Shown one piece after another: positions 30,696 to 40,225 of a stretch of DNA of 64,000 nt. The stretch comes from Candidatus Legionella polyplacis. GTDB lineage: Bacteria > Pseudomonadota > Gammaproteobacteria > Legionellales > Legionellaceae. The notes below the pieces were generated by a model, which saw nothing but the letters and a program-made list of their open reading frames with translations, was not told the origin of the DNA and did not search any database. Both the position numbers and the translations under genes were made by a program. The stretch lies in the NCBI RefSeq assembly GCF_037013735.1, contig NZ_CP135136.1, positions 434,001 through 498,000 of the forward strand. The letters run 5' to 3'. How positions within the stretch are numbered: position 1 is the stretch's first letter; each line of letters opens with the position of its first letter.

Positions 30696-31064
30696 AGTTT
30701 ATTTTTACAATATATAAATAATTAAGTTTTGATTGTTATTAAAGTTTTTTTATTTAAGTTTATAAAATAGAATATTATACAAAATATAATGGGTAGATAT
30801 ATAAGTTTTATGTTATTATAAATTAGTTTCATATCTTTAAGAAAATATAATTAGTATTGGTAATTATATACTAAATTAGATATATAATTTTTTTTATATG
30901 ATAAAGCTATTAAGATTTAAGAAATTATAATTTTTATAATTATTTTATTATTTTTTGATTTTTTTTGTTATGTATAATGATTATTATAAATGTTTTGGTT
31001 GTTATTTGAATTAGATATATATTTTTAGTGTTGTATTATCTATATTTTATATGGAGAATTAAGT
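30696..31064. other. Intergenic region before csrA
   Basis: About 370 A/T-rich bases. A TATAAT-like hexamer at 30973-30978 has no well-spaced -35. I see no structured RNA. The end holds the csrA ribosome site. Confidence 0.4.
31051..31056 (+). promoter_or_regulatory. csrA ribosome site containing a CsrA-type GGA motif
   Basis: ATGGAG lies with GGAG eight bases before the csrA ATG. CsrA family proteins bind A(N)GGA sites overlapping ribosome sites, so autoregulation is possible. This is inference from one motif only; no hairpin presenting the GGA is obvious. Confidence 0.4.
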
Positions 31065-31271
31065 ATGTTAATTTTGACTAGGCGTCTTGGTGAAACATTA
31101 ATGATTGGTGATGAAGTTAATATTACTGTGTTAGGTGTTAAGGGAAATCAAGTTAGATTAGGAATTAATGCTCCTAAGAATGTTTCAGTTCATAGAGAGG
31201 AAATATATTTACGTATTCAAAAAGAAAAAAAAGAAAATAGTAATAAAGTATTAGATAGTAAAACTAAATAA
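31065..31271 (+). CDS. csrA: Carbon storage regulator CsrA
   Basis: 68-aa RNA-binding dimer that represses or stabilises mRNAs by binding GGA sites. The core is fully typical: [16 protein letters not shown], then [17 protein letters not shown], and VSVHREEIY with the RNA-contact Arg. The C-terminus has a Lys/Asn-rich tail. Retaining a global post-transcriptional regulator in such a reduced genome is notable. It stands alone, convergent with birA. Confidence 0.96.
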   Translation: MLILTRRLGETLMIGDEVNITVLGVKGNQVRLGINAPKNVSVHREEIYLRIQKEKKENSNKVLDSKTK

Positions 31272-31331
31272 AATAGTTATCAGTATTTTTTTTAAAAGAA
31301 AATAATGGTAAAAAAGGTTTTTGGTGGTGTT

Positions 31332-32168
31332 TTATTTTTTTTTGGAAATTATATTTTTAGAATGATAATATTTGTTGATATTTCGAAAATAAATTATAGA
31401 TCCTGATGTAATATTGATAATTTTTTTGTTTGTTTTTAATATAAGGTGACCATTATTATTTATTCCTTTATATATTCCAAATAATTTTTTTTTTGATTGT
31501 GATATTCCTATATATTTTTCAAATAAATAATCAAATTTCTTCCATTTATTTAAAAAAGAATGAAATCCTGTTTTTAGGAATAATTTTAAATTATTGTTTA
31601 GTGAACATAATAAATTAGCGATTAAATGGTTACGGTTATATTTTTTTTTTGTTACTTCATGTAAAGAGCAAAAAAGATTTTTTTTTGATGAATATTTATA
31701 AGGATTTAAGTTTATATTTAATCCTATTCCTATGACAATGGTTTGTAAATTATTACATTTAATATTGTTTTCTATTAAAATGCCACCCATTTTTTTATTT
31801 TTCCAGAAAATATCATTTGGCCACTTAATTTTTAGATCTTGTTCGATATTTTTAAATTTTAAACTGTCTATAATAGATAGACCAACTATTAAGCTTAGTC
31901 CAGATAGTAGATATGATTTACATTTTAAATTCCATTTACTAGAAAGATAAATATTTTTCCCAAAAGGTGAAATCCATTTTTTGTTATTTTTACCTTTTCC
32001 ATTTGTTTGTTGTTCTGAACAGCAAATTTCTAATATTGATTTATAGGGTAATTTTTTAAGAAATTGGTTTGTTGATTTTAGAGATTTAAAAATATATAAA
32101 TTAAATTTTTTTTTAAAATTTTTTTTATATAGTAAGTTAGAAATAATTTTTTTATTTATATAATACAT
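31332..32168 (-). CDS. birA: Biotin-protein ligase BirA without DNA-binding domain
   Basis: Attaches biotin to the AccB subunit of acetyl-CoA carboxylase. 278 aa. The adenylate loop is GKGKNNKKW (family GRGRxGR), followed by WISPFGKNIYLS, KWPNDIFWKNKKMGGILIE and GIGLNIN. The catalytic domain starts about 25 residues in, too early for the roughly 60-residue helix-turn-helix of E. coli BirA, so it is probably only an enzyme and not a bio-operon repressor. It lies beside the PPTase and accA. Confidence 0.93.
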   Translation of the reverse strand: MYYINKKIISNLLYKKNFKKKFNLYIFKSLKSTNQFLKKLPYKSILEICCSEQQTNGKGKNNKKWISPFGKNIYLSSKWNLKCKSYLLSGLSLIVGLSIIDSLKFKNIEQDLKIKWPNDIFWKNKKMGGILIENNIKCNNLQTIVIGIGLNINLNPYKYSSKKNLFCSLHEVTKKKYNRNHLIANLLCSLNNNLKLFLKTGFHSFLNKWKKFDYLFEKYIGISQSKKKLFGIYKGINNNGHLILKTNKKIINITSGSIIYFRNINKYYHSKNIISKKK

Positions 32169-32290
32169 TTAAATAGTTTTAATAAATTTTGTTTAGTACA
32201 ATAAAAGATTGTAATTAAAAAGATTATGTTTCTTATTATAAAGAAAATATTTTTTAAATATATATATATTAATATTTTATATATAAATTA

Positions 32291-33064
32291 TTAATTATTA
32301 ATTTTATAAAAGTATTTATAGAAGTTTTGTGGATATATTGTTCTATATCGTATTGTCTTAATTTTTTGAGAATAGCAAATAGATGCATTATATAAATTTT
32401 TTGGTGAAAAAGACATTATATTCCAATATTGGTTATTTTTTGATTTTAATTCTACTTTGAGGTTGTTAATAAGAGTTTCAATAGTCCAAGAGCATGGATA
32501 TGACATAGGAAAGGTTATTTTTAATCCGAATGTTTTTATAAATGCTTCTTTTTGTGTCCATATTTTGTAAAACACGGTAGGTTTGAATTTTTCAGATATT
32601 TGATTAAATATAGTTAATTCTTCAAAATTAAGAATTTTTTTTATAATTTTATTGAAATTTCTTTTAAAAAAAAATTCAACATCAATACCTATTGGATATT
32701 TTTTTCCAATCGCTAATAATGATATTTTGTAAGAATGACTTAAATTAAATTCTAATTGGATATATTTGTAATTAATAAAAGGTTTTCCATTTTTATTAAA
32801 GTTTAGTTTTAATTTATGAATATTTTGTTTTAAATAATGACTTAATATTATTTTTAATAAAGCACGATTTATTATAAATTTATGTTTATGATAATTAAAA
32901 TTAAGTTTGGATGCTTTTGAAATTTCTTGAGAATTAAGAAAATTTTTTGCTAATTTGATTGGAATAATGTTATATGGAAATTCCCATATATCAATTTGGT
33001 TTGTTTTTAATTTAAAATTATTTAATATATTATTTTTTGTTTTTAAAAGAAAATTATATGACAT
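32291..33064 (-). CDS. Sfp-type 4'-phosphopantetheinyl transferase
   Basis: Transfers phosphopantetheine from CoA to a carrier protein such as ACP. 257 aa. Motifs in order are NKNGKPF, the LEFNLSHS segment, IGIDVE with Mg ligands, and KIWTQKEAFIKTFG, which together define the Sfp superfamily. The size is that of the Sfp/EntD group rather than the small AcpS. Unless acpS is kept elsewhere, it may be the only activator of fatty-acid ACP. Divergent from accA by only 71 bases. Confidence 0.9.
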   Translation of the reverse strand: MSYNFLLKTKNNILNNFKLKTNQIDIWEFPYNIIPIKLAKNFLNSQEISKASKLNFNYHKHKFIINRALLKIILSHYLKQNIHKLKLNFNKNGKPFINYKYIQLEFNLSHSYKISLLAIGKKYPIGIDVEFFFKRNFNKIIKKILNFEELTIFNQISEKFKPTVFYKIWTQKEAFIKTFGLKITFPMSYPCSWTIETLINNLKVELKSKNNQYWNIMSFSPKNLYNASICYSQKIKTIRYRTIYPQNFYKYFYKINN

Positions 33065-33135
33065 ATAATATATTATATATTTTTATAAAGTTTTTTATTT
33101 GTTTTGATAGATAATTTTTTTTTAAATAAGTATCT

Positions 33136-34092
33136 ATGAATAGAAATTTTTTAGATTTTGAATCTCCTATAGAAGAATTATATCAAAAAATTAAAGCATT
33201 ATATGTAATAATTTGTGATGACAATAAGAAACATGTTAATAAAAAAATTAATTATCTTGAATCTAAATATTATTTTTTAATAAAAAAAATTTTTTCAAGA
33301 TTAGATCCTTGGAAAATTGTTCAGATTGCTCGACATCCATTAAGGCCTCAAACAAGTGATTATATATATAGTATTTTTACTGATTTTCAAGAGTTACATG
33401 GAGATAGATATTATTCATCAGCTCCGGCAATAATTGGAGGTTTGGCTAAGTTAGGTAATGATTCTGTTATGTTAATAGGTCATCAAAAAGGAAAACATAC
33501 AAAAGAAAAAATATATCGAAATTTTGGAATGGCTAGACCAGAAGAATACAGGAAAGCATTGCGTTTAATGAAATTAGCAGAAAAATTTGAATTGCCTGTT
33601 TTTACTTTTATTGATACTCCAGGAGCATATCCTGGAGTTATTGCAGAAAGATATAATCAATCTAGAGCAATTGCTGAGAATTTATTAGGTATGTCAAGTT
33701 TAAAGACAAGAATTATTTGTACAATTATTGGAGAAGCTGGTTCTGGTGGGGCTTTAGCGATTGGTATAGGAGATAGAATTTTAATGTTAGAATATAGTAC
33801 TTATTCTATTATTTCACCAGAAGGTTGTGCTTCCATTTTATGGAAAGATATAAATAAATCTCATGAAGCTGCATGTTCTATGGGAATTACTTCTAAAGAT
33901 ATTTTAAGATTAAAATTGATTGATAGAATTATTAAAGAGCCTTTAGGTGGAGCTCATAGATGTCCTAATGAAATGTTTTTACATTTAAAAAGTGTTTTTT
34001 TAAAAGAATTAAAGATTCTTAAATCATTTTCTCTAAATGAAATTTTAAAGAATCGTTACAAAAAATTTATTAAAATGGGAGTTAAAAATTAG
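33136..34092 (+). CDS. accA: Acetyl-CoA carboxylase carboxyltransferase subunit alpha
   Basis: With AccD transfers CO2 from carboxybiotin to acetyl-CoA. 318 aa, full length. [14 protein letters not shown] at the start, [47 protein letters not shown], the [13 protein letters not shown] oxyanion segment and [12 protein letters not shown] are present. tilS follows after 4 bases. birA and the PPTase, which also serve fatty-acid synthesis, are immediately upstream on the other strand. Confidence 0.97.
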   Translation: MNRNFLDFESPIEELYQKIKALYVIICDDNKKHVNKKINYLESKYYFLIKKIFSRLDPWKIVQIARHPLRPQTSDYIYSIFTDFQELHGDRYYSSAPAIIGGLAKLGNDSVMLIGHQKGKHTKEKIYRNFGMARPEEYRKALRLMKLAEKFELPVFTFIDTPGAYPGVIAERYNQSRAIAENLLGMSSLKTRIICTIIGEAGSGGALAIGIGDRILMLEYSTYSIISPEGCASILWKDINKSHEAACSMGITSKDILRLKLIDRIIKEPLGGAHRCPNEMFLHLKSVFLKELKILKSFSLNEILKNRYKKFIKMGVKN

Positions 34093-34096
34093 TTCT

Positions 34097-35407
34097 TTGC
34101 TAGATTCTTATTGGTTATCTTATTTAAAAAAATATGATAGGTTATTTGTGGGTTTTAGTGGAGGATTAGATTCAACAGTATTATTATATTCTTTATTTGC
34201 AGAGCAATATTTTAGATCAAAAATAATTGCTTTACATATTAATCATAATTTAAGTGATCGTTCTTATTTTTGGGAAGATCATTGTAGACAATTTTGTTAC
34301 AATAAAAAAATTTTATTTATTTCTAAAAATATTTATTTTACTAAACTTTCTAATGTTGAACAGATAGCAAGAAGAATTAGATATAGTATTTATTTAAGTA
34401 TTCTTGGAAAGAATGATGCAATTTTATTAGGTCATCATAAAAATGATCAGGTTGAAACTTTGTTATTACATTTATTTAGAGGGTCTGGTATTTGTGGTTT
34501 ATCTGCTATGCATCCTGTAAGATCTTTAAAATTAGGATACGTAGTTAGACCATTTTTAAAATATGAATCTTATATATTGAGGCAATATGCCGATGAAAAT
34601 AATTTGAACTGGATTGATGATGATAGTAATCATAATAATGTTTTTTCAAGAAATTTTTTAAGAAATAAAGTTATTCCATTAATTACTTTACGTTGGCCTG
34701 GTATTGTTAATAATTTGTTTAGATTAGCGTCTAATTGTTTAGATGCTAGCAATAATTTGTTTGATTTGGCTAGAATTGATTGTCCTGAAATTCTGAATTG
34801 TAGATACAAAAATTTTTCTCATATTCCAATAAAAAATTTGATAAAATTAAGCATAGAACGTATAAAAAATGTTTTATATTTTTGGTTTAAAAATTTAGGT
34901 ATTCTTATTCCTAATTCAAAAATTTTTAATATTATAGCAAGTAATCTTAAAAATGCAGAGAATACTACTAATGTAAAAGTAAATTGGAAGAATATTTGCA
35001 TAAGGAGTTATAAACAGAATTTATATATTTTATTTGATGAATTTAATTATTATTGTAAATTGAATATGGTAGTGTATTGGATTAATTTTCCTAGTCCTTT
35101 ATTTTTAGGAAAAAGTTTAGGTACTTTAAATGTAATAAATACTAAATATGGATTATTTATACCTAAGGGTAGTAAAATTTTTATTAAATTTCGTTCTGGA
35201 GGTGAGAGGATTAGATGGAGAAAACAAAATAAAACATTAAAAAAATTATTTCAATATTGGAATGTACCACCTTGGTTGAGGTTTAGGATTCCTCTCTTAT
35301 ATATTGATAATGTATTAGCATGTGTTATTGGATATGCGATTAGTGATGATTTTTATTGTATTTCTGAAGAAAATTCTTCTTATTGGTTTAAATTAAAAAA
35401 TAATTAA
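34097..35407 (+). CDS. tilS: tRNA(Ile)-lysidine synthetase TilS
   Basis: Converts C34 of tRNA-Ile2(CAU) to lysidine so that it reads AUA. 436 aa. The PP-loop GFSGGLDSTVLLYS is near residues 19-32, HINHNL and LGHHKNDQVETLLLHLFRGSG follow, and a C-terminal domain has FRSGGERIRW and WNVPPWLRFRIPLLY. The start is probably TTG 34097; no ATG exists between it and the accA stop. Its substrate tRNA is encoded in this window at 17941-18013. Confidence 0.94.
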   Translation: MLDSYWLSYLKKYDRLFVGFSGGLDSTVLLYSLFAEQYFRSKIIALHINHNLSDRSYFWEDHCRQFCYNKKILFISKNIYFTKLSNVEQIARRIRYSIYLSILGKNDAILLGHHKNDQVETLLLHLFRGSGICGLSAMHPVRSLKLGYVVRPFLKYESYILRQYADENNLNWIDDDSNHNNVFSRNFLRNKVIPLITLRWPGIVNNLFRLASNCLDASNNLFDLARIDCPEILNCRYKNFSHIPIKNLIKLSIERIKNVLYFWFKNLGILIPNSKIFNIIASNLKNAENTTNVKVNWKNICIRSYKQNLYILFDEFNYYCKLNMVVYWINFPSPLFLGKSLGTLNVINTKYGLFIPKGSKIFIKFRSGGERIRWRKQNKTLKKLFQYWNVPPWLRFRIPLLYIDNVLACVIGYAISDDFYCISEENSSYWFKLKNN

Positions 35408-35667
35408 AAATTATAGGTTTATGTTTATTAGTAAGGACAATTTTGAATTGTTTTTATATTAATAATATGGTTAATAATACAGGTTTTATTTTTATTGTTA
35501 ATAGTTTAATTTCAAGTTTTGTATATTAAAATTAGTGATTTTATATTTTATGTGGTTGTATATTAATCTTATGATTGTTATGAAATTGATATTTATCAAT
35601 AGATAAAATAGATTTATAAATAGTTTTTTGATATACTTATGGTTAAGTACAATTCATAGGTTTATTT

Positions 35668-36954
35668 ATGATTTTTAAAAGATCTTTTTTTAGTGATAGT
35701 AATAAATACTTTATGTCATGGTTAGTTTGTTTATCTTCTGGATTGTTTTTTTGTTATGAATTTTTTCAATTTAATATTTTTGATGTTATTAATGAATCTT
35801 TACGTAGTGATTTTAAAATTAATTCTGCACAGTTGAGTTGGATGTCGAGTATGTATTTATGGGCAGATGTTTTTTTCTTAATACCTGCTGGAATTATTCT
35901 AGATTGTTTTTCTGTTCGTAAAGTTGTATTGATTACTATGTTAATTTGTATTTTTGGTATTTTTGGTTTTGCAATTTCTCATTCATTTATTTTTGCTTCT
36001 ATTTTTTATTTCATATCAGGTATAGGTAATGCTTTTTGTTTTTTATCTTGTGTTGTTTTGATTTCTAGATGGTTTCCGTCATGTAGAAGAGCATTGATTA
36101 TTGGTATTGTTATTATGATGGCTTTTATTGGTGGTATGATATCTCATATTCTTTTAACATGGTTAAATAATTTTTTTAATTGGAGATTTTCATTATATAT
36201 AGATGTAGTGACTGGTTTATTTTTGTTTCTTTGGTTATATCTTGTAATTCAAGATTTTCCATATTTATCTTATCCTAATAAAGATAAGAATATATTATCT
36301 ATGGATAAGTATAGATTATTTATATGTTTTTTGAATGTTATAAAAAATAAACAAAACTGGTTAATTGGTTTATATACATCTTTGTTAAATTTACCAGTAG
36401 TGGTTTTATGTGCTTTATGGGGTGGAACATATTTGCAATATACTTATCATTTATCTAAATTAGAGTCTGTTAAAATAATTAATATGATATTTATGGGAAG
36501 TATATTTGGTTCTCCATTGATGGGATGGATTTCAGATTTTTATAAACGTAGAAAACCATTAATGTTTTTTGGAGCTATAATGAATATTATAGTCATGATT
36601 CCTTTATGTATAAAGTGTTTGTTTATATCGAAATTTTTATTGTTTATATTATTTTTTTTAATAGGATTTTTTGCGAGTTCTCAAGTTATTAGTTGTCCGT
36701 TAATTTCTGAAAGTAATTCTAGTTTAAATACTGGAGCAGCTACAAGTATTGCTTCTATTATAATTATGGGTGGAGGAGCTATAGGACAAGTCTTGTTTGG
36801 TTATTTGGTGCAAATTCATTCAAATTATTATATTAAATATTATTTAAATTATGATTTTATTTATGCAATGAGAATTTTTCCTATATCTTTAATAATTGCG
36901 TTATTTACAGTTTTCTTTATAAAAGAGACTTATTGTAGATCTTTAGTAGATTAA
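35668..36954 (+). CDS. MFS transporter, Pht-like (copy 1 of tandem pair)
   Basis: 428-aa inner-membrane carrier with about 12 hydrophobic segments. The N-terminal half has SSMYLWADVFFLIPAGIILDCFSVRKVV, a major facilitator loop, and ISRWFPSCRRALIIG; the middle has GSPLMGWISDFYKRRKP, the matching loop of the second half. The sequence resembles the Legionella phagosomal transporter (Pht) group by length and style. The substrate is unknown, but the following deoB suggests nucleosides. The second copy begins 24 bases later. Confidence 0.82.
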   Translation: MIFKRSFFSDSNKYFMSWLVCLSSGLFFCYEFFQFNIFDVINESLRSDFKINSAQLSWMSSMYLWADVFFLIPAGIILDCFSVRKVVLITMLICIFGIFGFAISHSFIFASIFYFISGIGNAFCFLSCVVLISRWFPSCRRALIIGIVIMMAFIGGMISHILLTWLNNFFNWRFSLYIDVVTGLFLFLWLYLVIQDFPYLSYPNKDKNILSMDKYRLFICFLNVIKNKQNWLIGLYTSLLNLPVVVLCALWGGTYLQYTYHLSKLESVKIINMIFMGSIFGSPLMGWISDFYKRRKPLMFFGAIMNIIVMIPLCIKCLFISKFLLFILFFLIGFFASSQVISCPLISESNSSLNTGAATSIASIIIMGGGAIGQVLFGYLVQIHSNYYIKYYLNYDFIYAMRIFPISLIIALFTVFFIKETYCRSLVD

Positions 36955-36977
36955 AATAAGTTTATAGGAACGTAAAA

Positions 36978-38273
36978 ATGTTTAGAGTAGCAAAAAGAAA
37001 TATAAATTTTTGTTTTAAAAAAAAACTAAGTTTGGTTTTATTTCCATGGTTTATTTGTATATGTGGTTCTTTATTTTTTTTCTATGAATTTATACAGGGA
37101 AATATGTTTTCTTCAATTGCTGATAATGTTATGAGAGATTTTTGTATTCATGCCGATAAAATGGCTTATCTTTCTAGTATATATTACGTATCTAACGTAT
37201 GTTTTTTACCTTTTGCAGGTGGTATTCTAAATAAATATTCGGTTAAAAAAATTATTTTGTTATCTATGCTGATTTGTATAATTAGCATTTTTTGTTTTTC
37301 TTATACTAAATCTTTTTACTTAGCTTTAATTTGTAGATTTGTAATGGGAATTGGAAGTGCTTTTTGTTTTTTGAGTCCTATACGTCTTGCGTCAAATTGG
37401 ATTGTTTCAAATAAAATGGCTTTAGCTACAGGATTTATTGTTACTATTGGAATGGTTGGCGGTATATTTTCTCAATATCCTTTGACAAAATTGGTGATTA
37501 GATTTGGATGGAGAAATGCTTTATTAATTGTAGCTTGGTTTGGTGTATTTATATTGTTAATTATGTATTTAGGCATTATTGATAGAAAAGATATTAGAAA
37601 CAATTTTAGAAAAAATAATACTTCTTTTTTTTGTATTTTAAAAAAAGTATATTGTAATTTTTATATTTTGAGAGCTGCTTTGTATACTAGTTTAATGAAC
37701 ATGGTTGTTGCTGTATTTGGAGCAATGATTGGAACTATTTATTTAATGCGAAGGATGAATGTTATTAAAGAAGTAGCTTCCAGCATTAATACTATGTTGT
37801 TTTTAGGTATTATTTTTGGTAGTCCAATTATAGGTTGGATATCAGATATGTTAAAACTTCGTATTATAGTTATGCAAATTGGTGCTATATTGTCTTTTAT
37901 AGTTTCTGTATTTATTTTCTTTTATCCTGTTTCATTGTTTGAAATGAAATTGTTATTTTTTTTGTTAGGTTTTTTTACTGCATCGCAAATTATAAGTTAT
38001 GCTTTTGTATCTGAATTAGGTGATTTAGAGATTTCTACTATGTCAGTTAGTGTAGTTTCTACTATTACTCAAGGCAGTTATGTTGTGTATCAAAATATAT
38101 TTAGTTTTTTATTAATGTATTGTCAAAAAATAAGATGTTTGAAATCTACATTTTTTTATTCTATAGAAGATTATCGTTATGCAATTTTAATTATTCCTTT
38201 TGGAATGATTATTGCTTTTTTTATTTTATTTGGTTTAAAGGAAATTAATTATAATTTATTAGAGGAGAGATAA
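36978..38273 (+). CDS. MFS transporter, Pht-like (copy 2 of tandem pair)
   Basis: 431-aa paralogue of the preceding carrier, with the same FYEF...F opening helix, SSIYYVSNVCFLPFAGGILNKYSVKKI loop, FVMGIGSAFCFLSPIRLASNW and GSPIIGWISDMLKLR. Divergence between the two is considerable, so they are an old duplication that may have split roles. It ends 1 base before deoB, whose AGGAG lies in this gene's last codons, so the three are likely one operon. Confidence 0.82.
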   Translation: MFRVAKRNINFCFKKKLSLVLFPWFICICGSLFFFYEFIQGNMFSSIADNVMRDFCIHADKMAYLSSIYYVSNVCFLPFAGGILNKYSVKKIILLSMLICIISIFCFSYTKSFYLALICRFVMGIGSAFCFLSPIRLASNWIVSNKMALATGFIVTIGMVGGIFSQYPLTKLVIRFGWRNALLIVAWFGVFILLIMYLGIIDRKDIRNNFRKNNTSFFCILKKVYCNFYILRAALYTSLMNMVVAVFGAMIGTIYLMRRMNVIKEVASSINTMLFLGIIFGSPIIGWISDMLKLRIIVMQIGAILSFIVSVFIFFYPVSLFEMKLLFFLLGFFTASQIISYAFVSELGDLEISTMSVSVVSTITQGSYVVYQNIFSFLLMYCQKIRCLKSTFFYSIEDYRYAILIIPFGMIIAFFILFGLKEINYNLLEER

Positions 38274-38274
38274 T

Positions 38275-39498
38275 ATGTCTTTAAGAAGAGTATGTTTATT
38301 GTTATTAGATTCTTTGGGTGTGGGAGAAAGTTTGGATGCTAATAAATATAATGATCAAGGTTCTAATACTTTTGGAAATATTTATATGGCTTGTTCTAAT
38401 GGAAAGGCAGATCTTGTAGGTATTAGAAGTGGAAAATTGAATATACCAAATTTATCAAAATTAGGAATATATCATGTGGCTGTTGCAAGTTCTGGAATAG
38501 ATTTGGTAGACTTATCTGTATTAGATAAACCATTAGGATATTATGGATATGCTGTTGAAAAAAGTTTTGGAAAGGATACACCTAGTGGTCATTGGGAAAT
38601 AACAGGAGTTCCAACTGTTTTACCATGGGGATATTTCCCAAATACTGATCCTTGTTTTCCTAAAGATTTAATTAGTGAATTTATTAAACAAGCTAATTTG
38701 CCTGGTGTTTTAGGTCAGAAGCATTCTTCTGGTACCGTAATTATAGAAGAGTTTGGTGAAGAGCATTTACGTACGGGTAAACCTATCATTTATACGTCTA
38801 ATGATAGTATATTTCAAATTGCGGCTCATGAAGATATATTCAATATAAGACAATTATATGATATTTGTAAAATTGCAAAAATATTAGTGGATAAATATAA
38901 TATTAGTAGAGTGGTTGCTAGACCGTTTTCTGGAAAACCTGGTTCATTTTTTAGAACGGAAAATCGTCGTGACTATATAGGTGAGCCACCTGAGTCTACT
39001 TTGTTAGATATCTTGAAAGAAAATAATAGGGAGGTTATTACTATTGGTAAGGTTTCTGATATTTATTCTAATCGAGGATGTACTAGAATAATTAAGGGAA
39101 AAAATAATATGGCGTTATTTGATGCTACTTTGAGCGCTCTTAAATCAGCTTCTTATGGAAGTTTGATATTTACTAATTTTGTTGATTTTGATTCTGTTTA
39201 TGGTCATAGAAGAAATGTTGCTGGTTATGCGAACGCTTTAGAGTTATTTGATTCTAGGTTACCTGAATTATTTTCTATATTACGTGAAGATGATCTTGTA
39301 TTTATTGTGTCAGATCATGGTTGTGATCCTACATTTTCTGGGTTTGGTCATACAAGAGAGCATATTCCAATATTAGGTTTTGGGCCAAAAATATCAAGTA
39401 ATTTTATTGGACGTCGTGATACATTTGCAGATATTGGACAAAGTATTGCAGAGTATTTAAATGTTGGTCCATTAATGCATGGTATATCATTTATTTGA
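38275..39498 (+). CDS. deoB: Phosphopentomutase DeoB
   Basis: Interconverts ribose/deoxyribose 1-phosphate and 5-phosphate in nucleoside salvage. 407 aa, alkaline-phosphatase fold. LLLDSLGVGESLDA at the N-terminus holds the first metal Asp. GKDTPSGHWEITG carries the phosphorylated Thr. SDHGCDPTFSGFGHTREHIPILGFGP carries the remaining metal ligands. Directly follows two MFS carriers, supporting uptake and breakdown of nucleosides. AGGAG precedes ATG 38275. Confidence 0.95.
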   Translation: MSLRRVCLLLLDSLGVGESLDANKYNDQGSNTFGNIYMACSNGKADLVGIRSGKLNIPNLSKLGIYHVAVASSGIDLVDLSVLDKPLGYYGYAVEKSFGKDTPSGHWEITGVPTVLPWGYFPNTDPCFPKDLISEFIKQANLPGVLGQKHSSGTVIIEEFGEEHLRTGKPIIYTSNDSIFQIAAHEDIFNIRQLYDICKIAKILVDKYNISRVVARPFSGKPGSFFRTENRRDYIGEPPESTLLDILKENNREVITIGKVSDIYSNRGCTRIIKGKNNMALFDATLSALKSASYGSLIFTNFVDFDSVYGHRRNVAGYANALELFDSRLPELFSILREDDLVFIVSDHGCDPTFSGFGHTREHIPILGFGPKISSNFIGRRDTFADIGQSIAEYLNVGPLMHGISFI

Positions 39499-39680
39499 TA
39501 GGTTTCATTTTGTTGATAGATTATAATTTTTTATGGTTGAATGATGTATCATTGATATGATAGTATCAGAATACTGTACTGTTTGATCTTTTTATTAAGA
39601 AGTATAATTATTTTAATAATTTAAGATTATTTTTTTAAAGTTAGGTTGTAAAAAAAATTTTTGTTTATGAGGTTAATGAT

Positions 39681-40220
39681 TTGAATCAGTATTATGGAAC
39701 AACTATTTTATCGGTTAGAAAAGATAATGTAGTAGTAATTGGTGGTGATGGGCAAGTAACAATGGGAAATATTGTTATGAAAGCTAATGCACGAAAAGTA
39801 AGAAGATTATATCAAGATAAAGTGATAGCTGGATTTGCTGGTGCTACAGCTGATGCTTTTACTTTATTTGAAAGATTTGAAAGAAAACTTGAAATGCATC
39901 AAGGACATTTATTAAGAGCTGCTGTAGAATTAACAAAAGATTGGCGTACTGATAAAATACTTAGGCGTTTAGAGGCTATTCTTACTGTTTCTGATAAAGA
40001 ATCATCTTTGATTGTTACCGGAAATGGTGATGTTATTGAACCAGAGGGAGGTATAATTGCTGTTGGATCTGGAGGTCCATTTGCACAAGCATCTGCTTGT
40101 GCTTTATTGGAAAATACAAATTTATCTGCTCGTAGTATAGTAGAAAAAAGTTTGTTAATTGCTAGTAACATATGTATTTATACCAATGAAAATTTGACTA
40201 TTGAAGAGTTAAGCGATTGA
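39681..40220 (+). CDS. hslV: ATP-dependent protease peptidase subunit HslV
   Basis: Proteasome-like threonine peptidase of the HslVU complex. 179 aa. [24 protein letters not shown] and [20 protein letters not shown] are typical. The catalytic Thr is residue 7, behind a six-residue MNQYYG prefix that must be removed; E. coli HslV has only Met there. The start is TTG 39681, with GAGG upstream. Followed directly by hslU. Confidence 0.96.
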   Translation: MNQYYGTTILSVRKDNVVVIGGDGQVTMGNIVMKANARKVRRLYQDKVIAGFAGATADAFTLFERFERKLEMHQGHLLRAAVELTKDWRTDKILRRLEAILTVSDKESSLIVTGNGDVIEPEGGIIAVGSGGPFAQASACALLENTNLSARSIVEKSLLIASNICIYTNENLTIEELSD

Positions 40221-40225
40221 TTATT

